A stretch of DNA of 64,000 bases, from assembly GCF_042242105.1 (NCBI RefSeq), contig NC_092027.1:7392721-7456720 (forward strand). Direction: 5' to 3'. The notes beneath the pieces are model-generated. The model was not told the origin of the DNA and did no database searches. It worked only from the letters and a program-made list of their open reading frames with translations. Within the stretch, counting starts at the first letter, position 1. The number at the start of each line of letters is the position of its first letter. Below are positions 23,886-61,430 of this stretch, piece after piece. The translations under genes and the position numbers were made by a program. This DNA is from Pempheris klunzingeri (Eukaryota; Chordata; Actinopteri; Acropomatiformes; Pempheridae).

Positions 23886-25142
23886 TCTGTTACACGAAAA
23901 CATTAGTAAAAAAAAAAAAATCTCATGAAGCAGTCTGAGGCCCTCTTTTGTTCAGCGTTCTCCAGGTCCCAGAGGAGTTGAGCCAGACCAGGAGATGGTG
24001 TTCAGTATCAATGAAAATCTTACATTATACATATGGCCTGCCAATGCTGACAATAAGACATAAGCTTTTTATTATTTTTTTTAGTCCAAATTAAGTTTTT
24101 GGAGGGTGTTCAACCACATTTTTAACAACAAAATAACAAAAATGTCTAAATAAACCAACTTGGAGAAGACAATCTGAAGTTAAGGGCTACAAAGGATCAG
24201 ACAAATACTCCAGGTTCACATTCATTCTGCCAATGAATGATATATACATATAGATCTAAATATGTATTTGTTATTCGTTCAGTTTATCATAAACTCTATT
24301 CATATCCTGATTTGTCCAGTTTACAAAGACGCCATTTTGGACTGATCTTCATGTCAACGTTTCACCTGATCAGCTAATAGTTATATAAAGTTTTCACAGT
24401 TTGCACTTCGATACGTCTGCTTATTTGTTTGTAACTAGTAAAACAGACACTGACCTAATTTAATTAAAAATGAATAACTTAATTCAAAGTGTTTGTATTT
24501 TATCTTAAAGTAAGAGTACATATTTCTCACAAGGACTAAATGAAAGCTTGTCCATTCCTTGTATTCCCCTCTTCTTCTTCACTAACTCAAGTTATTAAGA
24601 CATTTGGCCATGTTTGGAAAATACCATCTACTCTATTTATACTGTATAACTGCACAGTATAGTTATAGGTTGGATGGAGGAGTGAAGGAATTTACAGATG
24701 CCTTTATAAAAAACAAAACCTGATCGGATCAATATCTATTCCTTTTGTGATAACTAAAGCTGTTGTACTTCGAACCTATTTTCTCCTTGATGACTACGCT
24801 TCCAGGGATTTTAATGGTATCACCAACCCACATATAGTTTTTCATCAGGCCTTAATGTGTACACAATCATTGACATTATGAACAAATCAAAAGCTTACTA
24901 TTGAACCCTGGATAAACAAGTCTACTTACTTCCACAGACACAATACTGTAGTGTGGTTACAGTAGCTGTGAGTGTGTGACTCTTGTAGGGCTCCTGAATG
25001 TGGATTATTGAAGCTTTGACTCCTTAACCACATTTCCATGTTTGATACTGGACACACTTCCCACTTTGACTTTGTTTATTGTTGATAAACAATGTTGTCA
25101 TGGAAATCTCACTCAAGGTACCAATGAATGGATACTACAGTA
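23886..25142. other. Convergent intergenic spacer between zbtb12 and nelfe
   Basis: AT-rich spacer of about 1.25 kb between two genes that end toward each other. I see no exon-like sequence. It may hold alternative polyadenylation sites for either gene. Confidence 0.6.
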
Positions 25143-25148
25143 TTTATT
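25143..25148 (-). terminator. Candidate nelfe polyadenylation signal
   Basis: AATAAA on the minus strand about 212 bases past the nelfe stop. A second copy lies near 25074. A poly-A tract at about 25289-25304 lies within the implied 3' UTR. Confidence 0.5.
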
Positions 25149-25359
25149 ACAAGTATCTTTAGTTTCATGAGAAAAGCTTCCATGCACAGCATCACATACC
25201 GACCATGTGAACTACAGTGATCTAATCCAAAAGGCAACAGATCATTTTGTACTTATCCTGTGACGCAGACACTTCAAGCAACAAAATAGAAAAAAAAAAA
25301 AAAAATTAGAAAATTAAAAGCTATAAGCCAAAAGTGAAAACACACATTATTTTTTTTCT

Positions 25360-28300
25360 TCATAGGAAATCTTCACTGTACACGACCTGGTTCCTCTTGT
25401 CCCTGTAGGAGCCTTTAGTGCTGTTCTGAACCGCTGTGAAAGATGGGAGACGTCAGTGAAGGTTAATCCACGCTGTGCAGACACACGGAGAGTCTGATCA
25501 ATGTTTAAACAAACGATGTGAGAGCTGTGTTTACCCAGTGAGGCCCAGACAGATTTGCCGGTGGCAGCATCCAGCATGGGCTGCTTCCTGGCGATGCTGA
25601 CTTTGATGTGAACGTCTCCCACTGTGCTTCCATTCAACTGTGAGACCAAAACAGCAAGACGAGTTTAGAGCGGTGGCCTGCTTTCTGCATGAGCAGGGAA
25701 TCCCCACAACTTCAGGGTTTCTCCTAGTAAACTAAGAGAATTACTAGGGTTCAACAGCATTTGGTTCATTAGAAATTATGTTAATAAAAGTAAAAAAATA
25801 TTTGAGCCCAAAAGCTCCGTCTTGGCCAAAGGAATTAGAGAATATAATTTCAATTAATTATCATATAATTTGACCATCATATGTAGGTAATACTGTCCGT
25901 TCACATTTCGCTTCTTAAAACCATTCATTGCAGTTGAAAGCTCCAAAAGCTATAAAACGATTTAAGATTATTTTGTCAAACCAAATATTAATTACTGAAA
26001 ACATTTTTCCCTTTTACTTGGCATTTCGAATATATTAGACAATCTCTCAATACACATAATCTACATATAATTTACATTACAAATAAAAAATTATTGATTC
26101 ATATTGGGATGGACAAAGGGAGATTTAAGCTTCCCTGACAGAAAACAAAGCTAATACCTATTTCAACACATTTTCTTGCATCTTTTACAATATACATATG
26201 AGAAGTGAGTTTAAAACCCACACCTGTTACACTGCAGTTCATATTGTAACACTTTCATTGATTCATTTCAACTGGCTGAGTTTCTGCTCTACTCTTAATT
26301 ACATGTATATTCTCTTTTAAATGTCTTTGTTGAATCCTGATTGTTTGTTTGCAAGATTATTAACAGATGAAGATGCTCATACACCATGTATAATAATGTA
26401 TTATATTATATTTGTCTCATATACCAACCTCAGCTACAGCCTGGTCTGCAGACTCCATCTTCTCAAACGTGATAAATGCGCAACTAGAAATAGAAACAGG
26501 AAATATGAGTCACATGTGAATCATTAAACAGGAGCAGGAGAAGACAGTCTATTGTATGTAATGAGAGGTGATACATTCTTAAGAGTAGGTAGAGAGGACC
26601 ATAATGTGCACACAGAGTTATTTAATGGTTCCATACTTGCGTGGGTTGTCCATAGAGAGGTCGATGATGTTTCCGTGTTGAGAGAAGGCAGAGCGTAGGC
26701 TGTCCTCTGCGAGTCCAGAGCCATAAACATACACTGTGTTACCCTTTCTCACCCCTCTCCGCTCTGGGTATGAATCTGACCCTGAGAATGAAAACCAGCA
26801 TACCGTTTGAGAACATTCACCACACTATTTCCACATTATGACTTGGCTCTACACAATAACTGTAAAACTGTGTCCGTTTCCTTTGTATACACAACAGATA
26901 TTAGTTTCTCACGTCTGAAGGGTCCATCTCTGTCTCTCTCCCGATCCCTTTCGCGTTCTCGATCCCTCTCTCTGCTTCGGTCTCTGTCTCTTTCTCGGTC
27001 CCGTTCCCGGTCTCTGTCCCTGCCTCTGTCTCTGTCTCTCTCCCTGTCCCGGTCTCTCTCTCTGTCCCTTTCCCGCTCCCTGTCCACCTCTCGGTCGCGG
27101 TCTCGCTCTCTGTCTCGCTCTCTGTCTCTGTCTCTGTCCATTTCACGGCTGGACGACATGCCGCCACTGTCCTCCTCATCCCGGTATCGGTCGCTTGAGC
27201 TGACAAAGCTGCCGGGGCAGAAGGGGGAAATCATGTTATACACAGAAGCTCACTAAACATGATGTTTTGTTTATTCATTGTTTTTGGGGAATTACCTCTC
27301 ATAAAGAGATTTCCTGTGGGTTCTCTTCCCAGACTAGGAGAAGCACAAACATGACAACATCAGAATAAGATGTACCTGTTTTCTGTGCAACATAGACCAC
27401 TACAGCTTGTTCCAACTTGTGAAACGTGTCTTGACCATTAAATGTACATAACATGGCATATGTGTCTCTTCAACTACCACTGAGAGTTGTATTTGACAGA
27501 AATTCTACATTTGGTATTTAACTTTTTTTTTTTTTTTATTTAAGAGGAAGTGACTTAGACATCAAATTAATTAGTGTTATATCCACTATACCTCTGGTTG
27601 TTCTTCATCTGCAGAGACACTCCTTTGGAATGGTAAGAAAGCAGGAATTGGGCCTTTCTCAGGGTCCTATGACAGATAAAGCGCTGCAATTAGAAAAGTG
27701 AACAAACAAAACAAAGCAAGCTGAATATCAATCGAAACCACAACACTGTCAAAGGAGTGAAAGCTCACTTTGAGTTTGATTTCCAGCATTCGAGAGCGTT
27801 TAAATCCCGAGTTCTTGTTCTCTGATTTGATGGCACTGATGGCGCCCGACTTGATCAGCATCTTCGCTTGCTCCGTGGCCGTTGCAGTGTCAACGACAGG
27901 CTGATCTGATAAAGCTGTTATGAAAGAAAGCGAGAGGTAAATAAAAGTTTACTCAGGACTGAAGCAGATTAAGGTAGTTTGATGAGCAATTAACATAATA
28001 CATGCTGCTTTTGCAGAAATAAGAATTGGGCCTCAAGAATACTTTAGTCAGAGCTAGCTTGAGTGAGCACAACTTATATGAAGAGAAAAATGTAATTTGT
28101 CCACTTATTTGTTAGGATTTATGATCAGAACAGTTTTGATTTCTCTTCAGTAGTGTGTTTACTCTTATCAACGTGTTTTCATTTGCTTTTTAAATTCTTG
28201 TCTCAACATGCATCTTTATATATAAAGAAAGTGACTGACTGAATGAATTATATAAATTATGAATAAACACAATGTGTTAGTTACCTGAATAACGACAAGT

Positions 28301-28963
28301 ACACACATTAATTTAAATGGAATCAATTGCACTTACTCCGCTTCAAGCCACTTTGGTTTGTCTGGTTGGTTGAACTTTGCTTCTTCAAGGCAAGCAGTGC
28401 CTTTTTCTGAAATCACAGTGAAAACAGTTTAGAATACCACAATATTAGGGGATATGACAGCAAATGTCCAGTTGCTTCCCTCGTGCTGTACTGACACTTT
28501 ACATTTATACTACTTTGTCTTGCTTTTTACTACCTGTTTACATCTCTGTTTATTGATTTTACTACTGTTTATGTCTACACACCCCAGTATTAATATATAT
28601 TTATCTACTTCCTGTGTAGAAGTTTTTTCCCCCCATCACAGTTTATGTATTTGTTGCAAAGTTGCATAAAAAGTAGAATGAACAATGCTGCACAGCCTCT
28701 CTGAATTGCAGTTCATTCATTTGTCATTGCTGTACACCTGCATAACACAGTATATGTATCTATATATTTCATTTTATATATATTGCACATTATTATTATT
28801 GCCTTTTAATTTCTGCATTGTGTCGTAAATTCTTTACCTATGATTTAATCCAGTTAATATTGTATGAGCTTTGTTGCAGGGACCTTACCTTTTTCTTGAG
28901 TTTAGCATATTTCTTTTGCAGAGCCTCCTCTTCCTCCGTCAGTGAACTTGGAAACACCACCAT
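25360..28963 (-). CDS. nelfe: Negative elongation factor subunit E (RD RNA-binding protein)
   Basis: NELFE is the RNA-binding subunit of the four-protein NELF complex that holds RNA polymerase II at promoter-proximal pauses. Exons: 28963-28889, 28406-28337, 27914-27769, 27666-27592, 27333-27296, 27208-26913, 26781-26637, 26483-26429, 25637-25535, 25433-25360; 1077 nt, 358 residues. The N-terminus [20 protein letters not shown] matches human. [20 protein letters not shown] and [13 protein letters not shown] are hallmark segments. An Arg-Asp (RD) dipeptide domain spans about residues 150-230. The RRM spans about 247-318 ([34 protein letters not shown]). The protein ends [11 protein letters not shown], about ten residues shorter than the human tail. 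A leader exon probably ends at a donor at 29256/29255. Confidence 0.95.
26930..27150 (-). repeat. Coding RD-dipeptide repeat of nelfe
   Basis: A hexanucleotide-like CGx GAx array encoding alternating Arg and Asp/Glu, the 'RD' motif that named the protein. On the plus strand it is a TCTCTGTC-type pyrimidine tract whose Ser/Arg-Leu open frame mimics an SR protein but is antisense. Confidence 0.9.
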
Positions 28964-29255
28964 GACGGCAACCGCTACAATACAGAAAAGTGCATTAACT
29001 AACAGCTGGCAACACTAAAGAGGCATTAACAAATTCGCATATGTCCTTTCAACCCGTCCACCGCTGCTAGCCTTGGTAAGCTAATTAGGTGGCTAGCCAC
29101 ACACAAAAAACATTTCCGGCTAAGAAATACAAATGTAGCCGCACAAAAAGTACATGACCAGTCTGCAATGATAATAAAACACGTACGGTCTATTAAAGAC
29201 ATCTAAATCTACATTACATAACAGTTATTAGCTTTTATTGAATCAATTCACTTAC

Positions 29256-29590
29256 CGAAATCAAACAGTGGTGTTACCACTATTGCTTCCACAATAACAC
29301 CGGCGCGCAAATATGACGTAACACCCATTGGCGGCGTATTTCTTTTAATCAATATTTAACTAACATTTAGCAAAATCCACAAAAACGACATTCATCTGGA
29401 ATGTAACAAATACTCAAATATTGTAGAAATATCTGTGAAAATTAGTGACACATTTTCAATTTAGCGTTTATTTTTCTATTGCTGCTAGCTTAGCTTTGTA
29501 GCCACTTCCGCTTGTCAATTTTGGCAACTTCCGAGGCGACTGCAGTAACTAGTTAGTGGCAACTTGTAGCTTTCACTTTCGAGTGTGGAC
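29256..29590. promoter_or_regulatory. Bidirectional promoter of nelfe and skiv2l
   Basis: The two genes are head to head: the likely nelfe leader exon ends at 29256 (minus) and skiv2l starts translating at 29591 (plus). The interval holds an ATF/CREB-like TGACGTAA at 29314-29321 and an inverted CCAAT box (ATTGG) at 29327-29331, with GC-rich surroundings (GGCGCGC). Promoter function is inferred. Confidence 0.6.
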
Positions 29591-46628
<17,038 letters not shown>

Positions 46629-46868
46629 GAGACAAGTGTTTCTTTGTGTGAAAGGGGTGAGAAAGACACAGACATGCAGCATGTGGGAGGGAAAGAGATG
46701 CTGCATGGTAATGTGTTTCTGCTGATTAGTGCTGTATGTGCCTACAAAACATGTTGATGTTTACATTAAAATTCCTGCCTGTGAAGAAGGGAATGATTTT
46801 AATCAACAGACCAAAGTGCAGACGGTGGGAATGAGCGTGAAAACCCGGATTGTAATTTATTGTACAGT

Positions 46869-46874
46869 AATAAA
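46869..46874 (+). terminator. skiv2l polyadenylation signal
   Basis: AATAAA 240 bases after the skiv2l stop codon, followed within about 35 bases by a long T run (about 46908-46925). That is a good match to a cleavage site with a downstream U-rich element. Confidence 0.7.
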
Positions 46875-47219
46875 ACATGTATTCCACAAAAATGTGATGA
46901 TGTGATCTTTTTTTTTTTTTTTTTTCTCCCAGCTTTGCAGAAAAATATGTGGTTGCATGCATCTTATAGCCAGTCTCTTCTCCTGGCTTCCTGCGAGCAA
47001 ACTGTGCATGGAGAAATCATCCCGAGGACAACATGCATGAGAGGAGAAACTGAGGAGGTGAAATGTCAGGCAAGGAGAGAAATCCGTGCTTCCTCGTTGA
47101 GCTGTAATGGGATGCTCACACGGCACAGCGCGTGTGCATTTGTCCAGTCCGGGCTGTCGCTTTAAGACAACGATAGCTTTGTGTCTGATTAATTCAATGT
47201 ACGGCGACGCGTTAGTGGA

Positions 47220-47530
47220 GAAACCTTATTAGAGCAGCAGCCACACACAGAGACAGAGGAGAGGAGAGGAGCACCGGAGCTGCGCGCTGGAGGAGATTTA
47301 CTCTGAGTTACTATTTAAAATCGTGGGTGTTTTACTTTAAAGATGAAGACATCTTGAGGATGGGTTGTTTGGAGTAAAAAAAAAAAAATTAAAAAAAAAA
47401 AAAAAGTCTGCATCGTCTGCTCACGAAAGGAGGGATTTTTTTTTTTTTTTTTTTTTTTTCTGTCTTTCTTCACCAGCAGCTGGAGTGAAAACGCATCGGA
47501 TCAGAGGAGGAGGACAGAAGATCGGAAGGC
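47220..47530 (+). promoter_or_regulatory. prrt1 promoter and 5' UTR region
   Basis: Begins about 330 bases after the skiv2l poly-A signal. It holds a purine-rich GAGAGGAGAGGAG patch, a GCGCGC step near 47282 and long homopolymer tracts (A at about 47376-47405, T at about 47437-47459) just before the start codon at 47531. The transcription start is not defined. Confidence 0.4.
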
Positions 47531-55283
<7,753 letters not shown>

Positions 55284-57454
55284 CTGCACGCAGTGTTAGA
55301 CAGACAGGAAATCATGGCGTATATTAGCTAGCTAACTACTCTCAATCATTTGGAGGAAATAGGAGCACTGAACACGCACACAAACTGCTACTGCACTGCT
55401 GGCCCTCTGTGTACAGCTACACACACAGCTCTGACGTTACGTGCTGCCATCAGACACACACCGACGACCAAAAACAACCAACCACAGCTGATGTTCAAAC
55501 GCCAAATACACACAGCTGTCAAATGAGGTCCAGTATTGCTGTTAGCACAGCGACCGCTTAATATTTACACTCTCTGCAAGAGGGAATCAAAGCTCCTTGC
55601 ATTAACAATTCATTCGACGTTGATTAATTCATACGGATGATGTAGTTAGACGAGAGGATGGGTCACCGTTAAATATTCTGACGACAAAATCTACAAAAAA
55701 GACCCACTCTGAGTTATTTTTAGGATAGTTAACTGCACATTTTAGCCCAACAAGTACAAGTATTCATGTGTTTTCTTCTTTAAAAACAAGAAAAGTGCTT
55801 TGTTGAAACAGTGTTGATTTACCGAGTAGTATTATTACTGATACACTTGGATAAGAGACTGCCAAACTGATTTAAAGTGTCAGAGGGTGCGATCAATACA
55901 CATGTAACACACCAAATGGAGACAGAGTGTCTAATGTAACCAAACACAGACTATTTATTTGAGATTGGTTGTTTGTATGTTACATGGACATTTGAGCCCA
56001 ATGAGGTGATAACATAATTATGAATTATATGTTTGTTAATTTATTTTAAATCTGTTATTTATTAATTTATTCAATATCTACCCATGTATTGACTTGTCTG
56101 CTATAATTTACAGTGTATCACTTGTTTATTGCAGCTATCTGACACTTTCAAATTGGCTTAAATTTGATATCCAATGATGATGATTTTGCACTTTGTAGTA
56201 AAAAAACATGAGATGACGCTGCTGCTTACACTAGTTCTTATAGTGCATGATGAATATAAATTTAAGATAACGGGCGTCTAGTACAAAAATAGCTTGTCTC
56301 CCAGCTGTTGACGGGAATATTTCCTAAAACGTCTACAAGTGTGTGGTACAGTATTTTTTTTAAAATGTCAAACAAGCTACTGTCAAACCAAGAAAATTTA
56401 GGTGATAAGTATTTGAATCTTAGGTTTGCACATTTTGTTTTCGCAAGTATTTTAGAAGTGTATCGGCCTATTTTGTGTTGCACATCTTTTAGCTATTTAA
56501 TCAATTAGACACTGTATATGAAACTCTAGTGCAACGTTAGACTTATGAGGCAACATAACCCTGCATGTCATCCTCAGTTTGTTTCCATTTGTCTTAAATA
56601 TTGAGGCTAGATGTGCGGCTGGGGGCTCCTGTAACGTTGTTTCACCGTCGTAACTCAATGAGTCAGGGTTCAGCCCAACATGAGTGTTTTTTCCATAATG
56701 TAGCGTAGCTCTGAGCAGCAGGTGTGCTGCGGTTTGTCAGAGCTGTAACATTACAGTGTGAATTATTACGTGACGTTGCTGGAGTTATGGGAGAACTGAA
56801 AATGAATGTTTCCTACAGGAGAGAGAGAAAATATTAATGCCTATACTGTATTGTAGCACTTTCGGCTCTATGAAATCTTTCCTCTGGTCGCTCTCTTTCG
56901 TCTTTCTCCTGTCCACATGAGTTATTGGACCTATTAGTATTTACCCTCTGCTTCCCCCTTTCCTCTGTTGGTCCGTATGATGATACTATTTTTAAAAGAC
57001 TTATACAGAGATATTAGAAATTATAAAAATGCTGTTTGTCGACAATGAACACAAATAGAGACAGTATAAATACAGTTTATTCTGTATATATTATTATTAT
57101 TTATTGCAGTTGATTATCACATGTATAAAATTAACAACATTGAACACATCTGGGCCAGTATTTATCAAACTTACACAATCCTTGCATCTTAATTATTGAG
57201 GTTTTCTGCCAAATCATATGTGATTTAAAGCTGATTGTATCTGTATGAAATCTCTGAGGCCTGTCTCCAGTGACAATTACCATGTGAAATTAACAGATAT
57301 GACAGCAGAAGCTATTAATAATAGGCTAACCTACCCTATACTGAATTATTCTTACTGCTTCAGATAACTCATTGTTACTTATGAATAATGACATTTAGCA
57401 TTTCAAAACATTAGAATTTAGATAAATTGATTTTTAATGTAGTTCAGCATTTTC

Positions 57455-57840
57455 TGAAATAGATTATTCGCTTTCTATCCAACAGTTAAATGAAAAGACT
57501 GATACCACTCTTGTGTCTTTGTGCTAAAATTTAAGCTACAGCTAAGAGACAATTAGCCTAGTTTAGCTCAAACACTGGACACAAAGGAAAACAGCTAGCC
57601 TAGCTCCGTCTAAATGTGACAAAATCCTCCTCTCAGCACCACTAAATTGTCATTTTTACATTTTCGGATTTTTGTAAATATTGAATAAAGGGATAAAATC
57701 TTAGGGAGCATTAGAAGAGCAAGTGGGTGGATTTGAATATCTTTGGGCAGAGCCATGCTAGCTGTTCTCACCTGTTTCTGGTCTTAATGCTAAGCTAAAC
57801 TAACTTTTGGCTGCGTCTTCATATTTAGCGCACACGTGTG
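57455..57840 (+). repeat. Interspersed repeat ('gctagcctagctccgtc' type)
   Basis: Contains 'agctcaaacactgg', 'aacagctagcctagctccgtctaaatgtgacaaaatcc', 'cagagccatgctagctgtt' and 'ttaatgctaagctaaactaac...cttcatatttagcg', all characteristic of a widespread teleost repeat. Non-coding. Confidence 0.6.
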
Positions 57841-58411
57841 AGAGCAGTGTCGGTTTTCTCGTCTGAAGAAAGCAAAAATAAAACATGTTTCCCAAAGTTG
57901 GTGAGTAAAAGTGAATGAGTTTTACTTTAATATTACACTTAAACCCCAAAATTTCACCGTTAGCAGTTTGATAAATACGGGCCCCGTCCTAATAGTGACA
58001 CAGCAATGTTTCAGTGTTAAAAGAGTAAATGAAGCACAGTGCTGTTTAGTATTACTATTGTACAGAAGGCTGTGTGTCTACTGAATAGACTCACTCCTAT
58101 AGCATATCTAGTTTATACGGCATTAGGCTGCATCTCCCTGTGTGCTTTCTGACGGGACTCTTTTGTGCTCAGCAACACGAACCGTAGCTGTTTACCACAC
58201 AGCCGGGAAATGTGTTCCTCATTTTCATTTTTTTTTTTAATGTTTTTTTGTTTGTTTTGTTGTTGAGCTTGTAAATGCGATGGGTTGCTTGTTCAAAGGG
58301 CCAAAAATTACCTGTGTACATGTGGTTCTCTTGGGATTTATTACTATAATTATGTTCATGGCTGTGTTGCACATGCATTGGTTGTTTCTGACTTCAGTTG
58401 TTTGAGTAATG

Positions 58412-58417
58412 AATAAA
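58412..58417 (+). terminator. Candidate distal prrt1 polyadenylation signal
   Basis: AATAAA, followed within 20-70 bases by GT-rich sequence ('ttttgggttgtgg', 'gttggtgacgg'), a plausible downstream element. Confidence 0.45.
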
Positions 58418-58834
58418 AGAATAATTTTGGGTTGTGGACGACATGTTGGTGACGGCGGCGTCTCATTCTTCGGGTCTGTTTTCCACATCCTCTCCGTCTC
58501 TCTGTGGCCTTTCCTCTCTCCCCTCATCACTAAGGTGCTATTTATAGTTGCCCCGGTTTTCTCCCTCCCTGCCTCTCATTTTCCTCTCTCTGTCAGAACA
58601 TGAACTACAGTATCTCTCACTTGTGTTTAATCACATGCAGGTTTATGTTTTACAGCTGCTCATTTTTCTGCATTATTTCGGAAATTGTTTTGTGCATCAT
58701 TTAAACCACATAAATAATATTCTTTATTGTATGTATTTTCTTGTATATTCTACAAACCTAAATTTAAGCATACTGCTAAATTTGAACAGGCATTCATTGC
58801 CCTCAGAGGAAAAATCCTAATGACTTATAGTATA

Positions 58835-59070
58835 GACCGCCTGACTTCTCCTGTAGCACCACCATGAGGTTTTCATTTGTGGGTTTGAGTGAAATGTCTT
58901 AATAGTGATTGGGTGGATTACCATGAAATTTGGTGCAAATAACTTTGGAAATCCCTTAACTTTTCATTTTGTGCCACCAGCAAGTCAACATTTCCATTTG
59001 TCCAATGTCAGCATGCTGACACACTAAATGATAAATGCTCAAAGAAAGTGATGGTAAACGTGGTTTTATT
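58835..59070 (+). repeat. Interspersed repeat, family C
   Basis: Shares 'cctgtagcaccaccatgaggtt', 'gtttgagtgaaatgtcttaa' and 'ttaccatgaaatttggtg' with the copy at 53990-54440. It ends near 'gtcagcatgctgacacactaaatgataaat'. Confidence 0.6.
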
Positions 59071-60639
59071 GTGAGAAGTTACTTAATACATACATGGGTA
59101 AATGTCATACCTGTTCCTTAGCATGGAGGGGGCGGGAGGATTTGACTATATCAGGTTGGTTGCCCCTGGCCACCGTTTGGCGGCATCACTGAATGTAGTT
59201 GTACCCAAACACAGTCTGTTAGTATGGCTGTAGACTCTTGTTTCAGATTAGAGTGACATCCTGCACCTTTGCTGTATTTGTTGTACATAAAGTTGAAAAC
59301 GCCTTCCTGTTTCAGGGAGTGTACACTGGACAAACCACAGACTGTTTGTAAAGATGTCTTTATATAGGCTACAGTCTATGGTATGATATGACTACTGGCC
59401 TCTTAATAACTGGACATTTTAGATCTCACCATAATAATAGCTGTATCTGGTCTATCTGGTCTATGTCTTTGTCATCTGTTGGCCATTTCTCCAGCGTAAC
59501 TACTTGTTGCTGCTGTTCTGTAGCCGAGTACAGACCTGCAGCAGAAACAACATGCGAGCACAGCATTGAAGCATTACCATCATCACCTTTTAAGTTGAGA
59601 TGTTGAACTTGTTAGCAAACAGCTGCTTATTTACTGATCCAGTAGCCACAGGACAACATAATTACTCATTTAGAGTTGTGTTTCTGGTCACCTGATGGAT
59701 GTTAGTCCAATATTCAGTATTTTTTTAGCTCTATTTTTGGTCTCCACCAACTCCTGAGGGAAATATCTGTCTTTTTAGCTGCTAAATACTCAATTATGTT
59801 CACCAGCTAGTTTCTAATTGTGTCTGTCAGCAGTTTGGTGCTGAGCAGGTAGTGAACAGCGGATCTTTAGTGCTTTTTCACATTTGATACTTTTATATTA
59901 TTGCTATTATAACTATATACTATTATAAATATAAGACTTAGTAGATTTAGATCATAACTGGTGAAAGGTGAACAGTGGACCCAGACTGAAGGAAAAGAGG
60001 TTTTAAGAAGAAACTAAAGGTGGGAGTTGAGCCAGCCTGTGTGTGCAGGATCACAGATGGCCATTTAGCCTCCCGAGGAGAGCCAGCATCTCTGAGATCA
60101 TTTAACTTGGCCTCACGCTGCACGCCTCTCTCCTCCATCACACAGTCCCAGCTTCCCCTGGGTCGTCCACGCTGGCTGTCTCGCTGTGTGTGTTTGTGTC
60201 ATCCTGCAGCTCCCTCGCTGGGCTGTCATCTCAGCCTCAGCATCAGGACTGATGGGTAATCGCTGGCAATGTGTGAGAATGCAGGGAAATAAACAGTCTA
60301 CTGCAAGCTCATATATGCATATAGATAGCCAGTCCACTTACACACACAAAAGGTGTGAGAACACAAAAACAAACACCCTCAGTTCTGTGCGGCTGCAGAC
60401 ATTTGAGATAATACATCCAGGAAACGAAAACCAATGATTTGTCTTAAGATCCTTTCAGCCCCATTGCTCATCTGCATGAAGGGGAATCTCTTTCTTCTTC
60501 CCTTCATGCTTCCATTGTCTTTCTCCACACATCACATCACATCACATTGATTCTTATTAACTTATTCTTTATATGTTTTTCTATCTTCTTTCTTTGTTTT
60601 ATTTTTTTTAATTTATATGTTAAGGTGAGAGAGAAACGG

Positions 60640-60710
60640 TATTTCGATTCTTCTGTTTGTCCTCGAACATACAGGAAAATTGACAATAAAAATCCTTTGA
60701 ATCCTTGAGT
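60640..60710 (+). repeat. Retrotransposon-like 3' end
   Basis: 'gtcctcgaacatacaggaaaattgacaataaaaatcctttgaatccttgag' resembles the terminal segment and tail of fish non-LTR elements. Weak, by pattern only. Confidence 0.35.
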
Positions 60711-60724
60711 CACAGGTCAATCTT

Positions 60725-61410
60725 CAAGGCAGTCATGGAAGAAATAGTCAGATCTTTTACTTAAGTTAAAATGCCAATACAGCTATAAAAATATTCCATT
60801 TCAAGCATCACTGTCAAATTTCTACTTAAGTGAAAGCACAGAAGTGTCAAATGTACATAAAGTCCCAGAAGTAAAAGTACTCACTCTGCAGAAGATCAGC
60901 CTCTGGCACTGAGAGAATTTTATATATTATGTTATGAAGTGAAGAAATGTAGTCCAATGGTACCCAACCACGGGGTCACAAAATAAACCCCAAGGCTTGT
61001 GATATGATTAACGTGGTTGGAAAGAAGAAAAAATATTAAAATCTGTCTCTCTGATTTTTCTGCGATATATTGGATAATTTGACCTCTTTGGACTTCTCAC
61101 TGTTATCTAAATGAAACCATGTGAGAAGTTGAATGCTAATATCTCATAGACATGTGAAATGTGACCATGAGCCTCAACTAGACGCTGAAAAAGACTAGAA
61201 GCTGCTAATTTCATCTTTAACAAGGTTTTGTATTTGATACTTATCGTGTGTTTTTAATGTAAAATCTTAGTGAGAAAAGTAACTTGTGACTACAGCTGTC
61301 AGATAAATATAGTATGTAGATAAATGAATGAAAAGTACATTTCACTCTCAAATGCAGTGGAAGTTGAAAGTAGCATAAAATAAAAATACCTCAAAATTGT
61401 ACCCAAGAAC
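60725..61410 (+). repeat. Family B repeat, near full-length copy
   Basis: Begins 'tcatggaagaaatagtcagatcttttacttaag' and contains 'aagtaaaagtactcactctgcag'. It ends with 'ctacagctgtcagataaatatagtatgtag', 'aaaagtacatttcactctcaaatgcagtgg' and 'aaatacctcaaaattgtac'. No open frame. Confidence 0.6.
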
Positions 61411-61430
61411 AGACCTGCATCAGGTCCACC

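Larger units (their letters stand above)
55284..58430 (+). other. prrt1: Probable long prrt1 3' UTR
   Basis: About 3.1 kb of AT-rich, non-coding sequence runs from the stop codon to an AATAAA at 58412-58417. Other AATAAA copies occur near 57683 and 57876, so shorter forms are possible. It contains a repeat copy at about 57455-57840. No gene is seen on either strand. Confidence 0.5.
58431..61430. other. Gene-poor intergenic region with repeats
   Basis: I see no exon with convincing splice context or homology. It holds repeats at 58835-59070, 60640-60710 and 60725-61410. The remainder is AT-rich unique-looking sequence. Confidence 0.6.

Noticed and set aside
26807-27256. Plus-strand Ser/Arg/Leu-rich open frame resembling an SR protein
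   Set aside because: It is the antisense shadow of the nelfe Arg-Asp repeat exon, which is supported by splice sites, frame and homology.
46857-47165. Open frames on both strands around the skiv2l 3' end
   Set aside because: They run through the poly-A signal and T-run and have no homology; UTR and spacer sequence.
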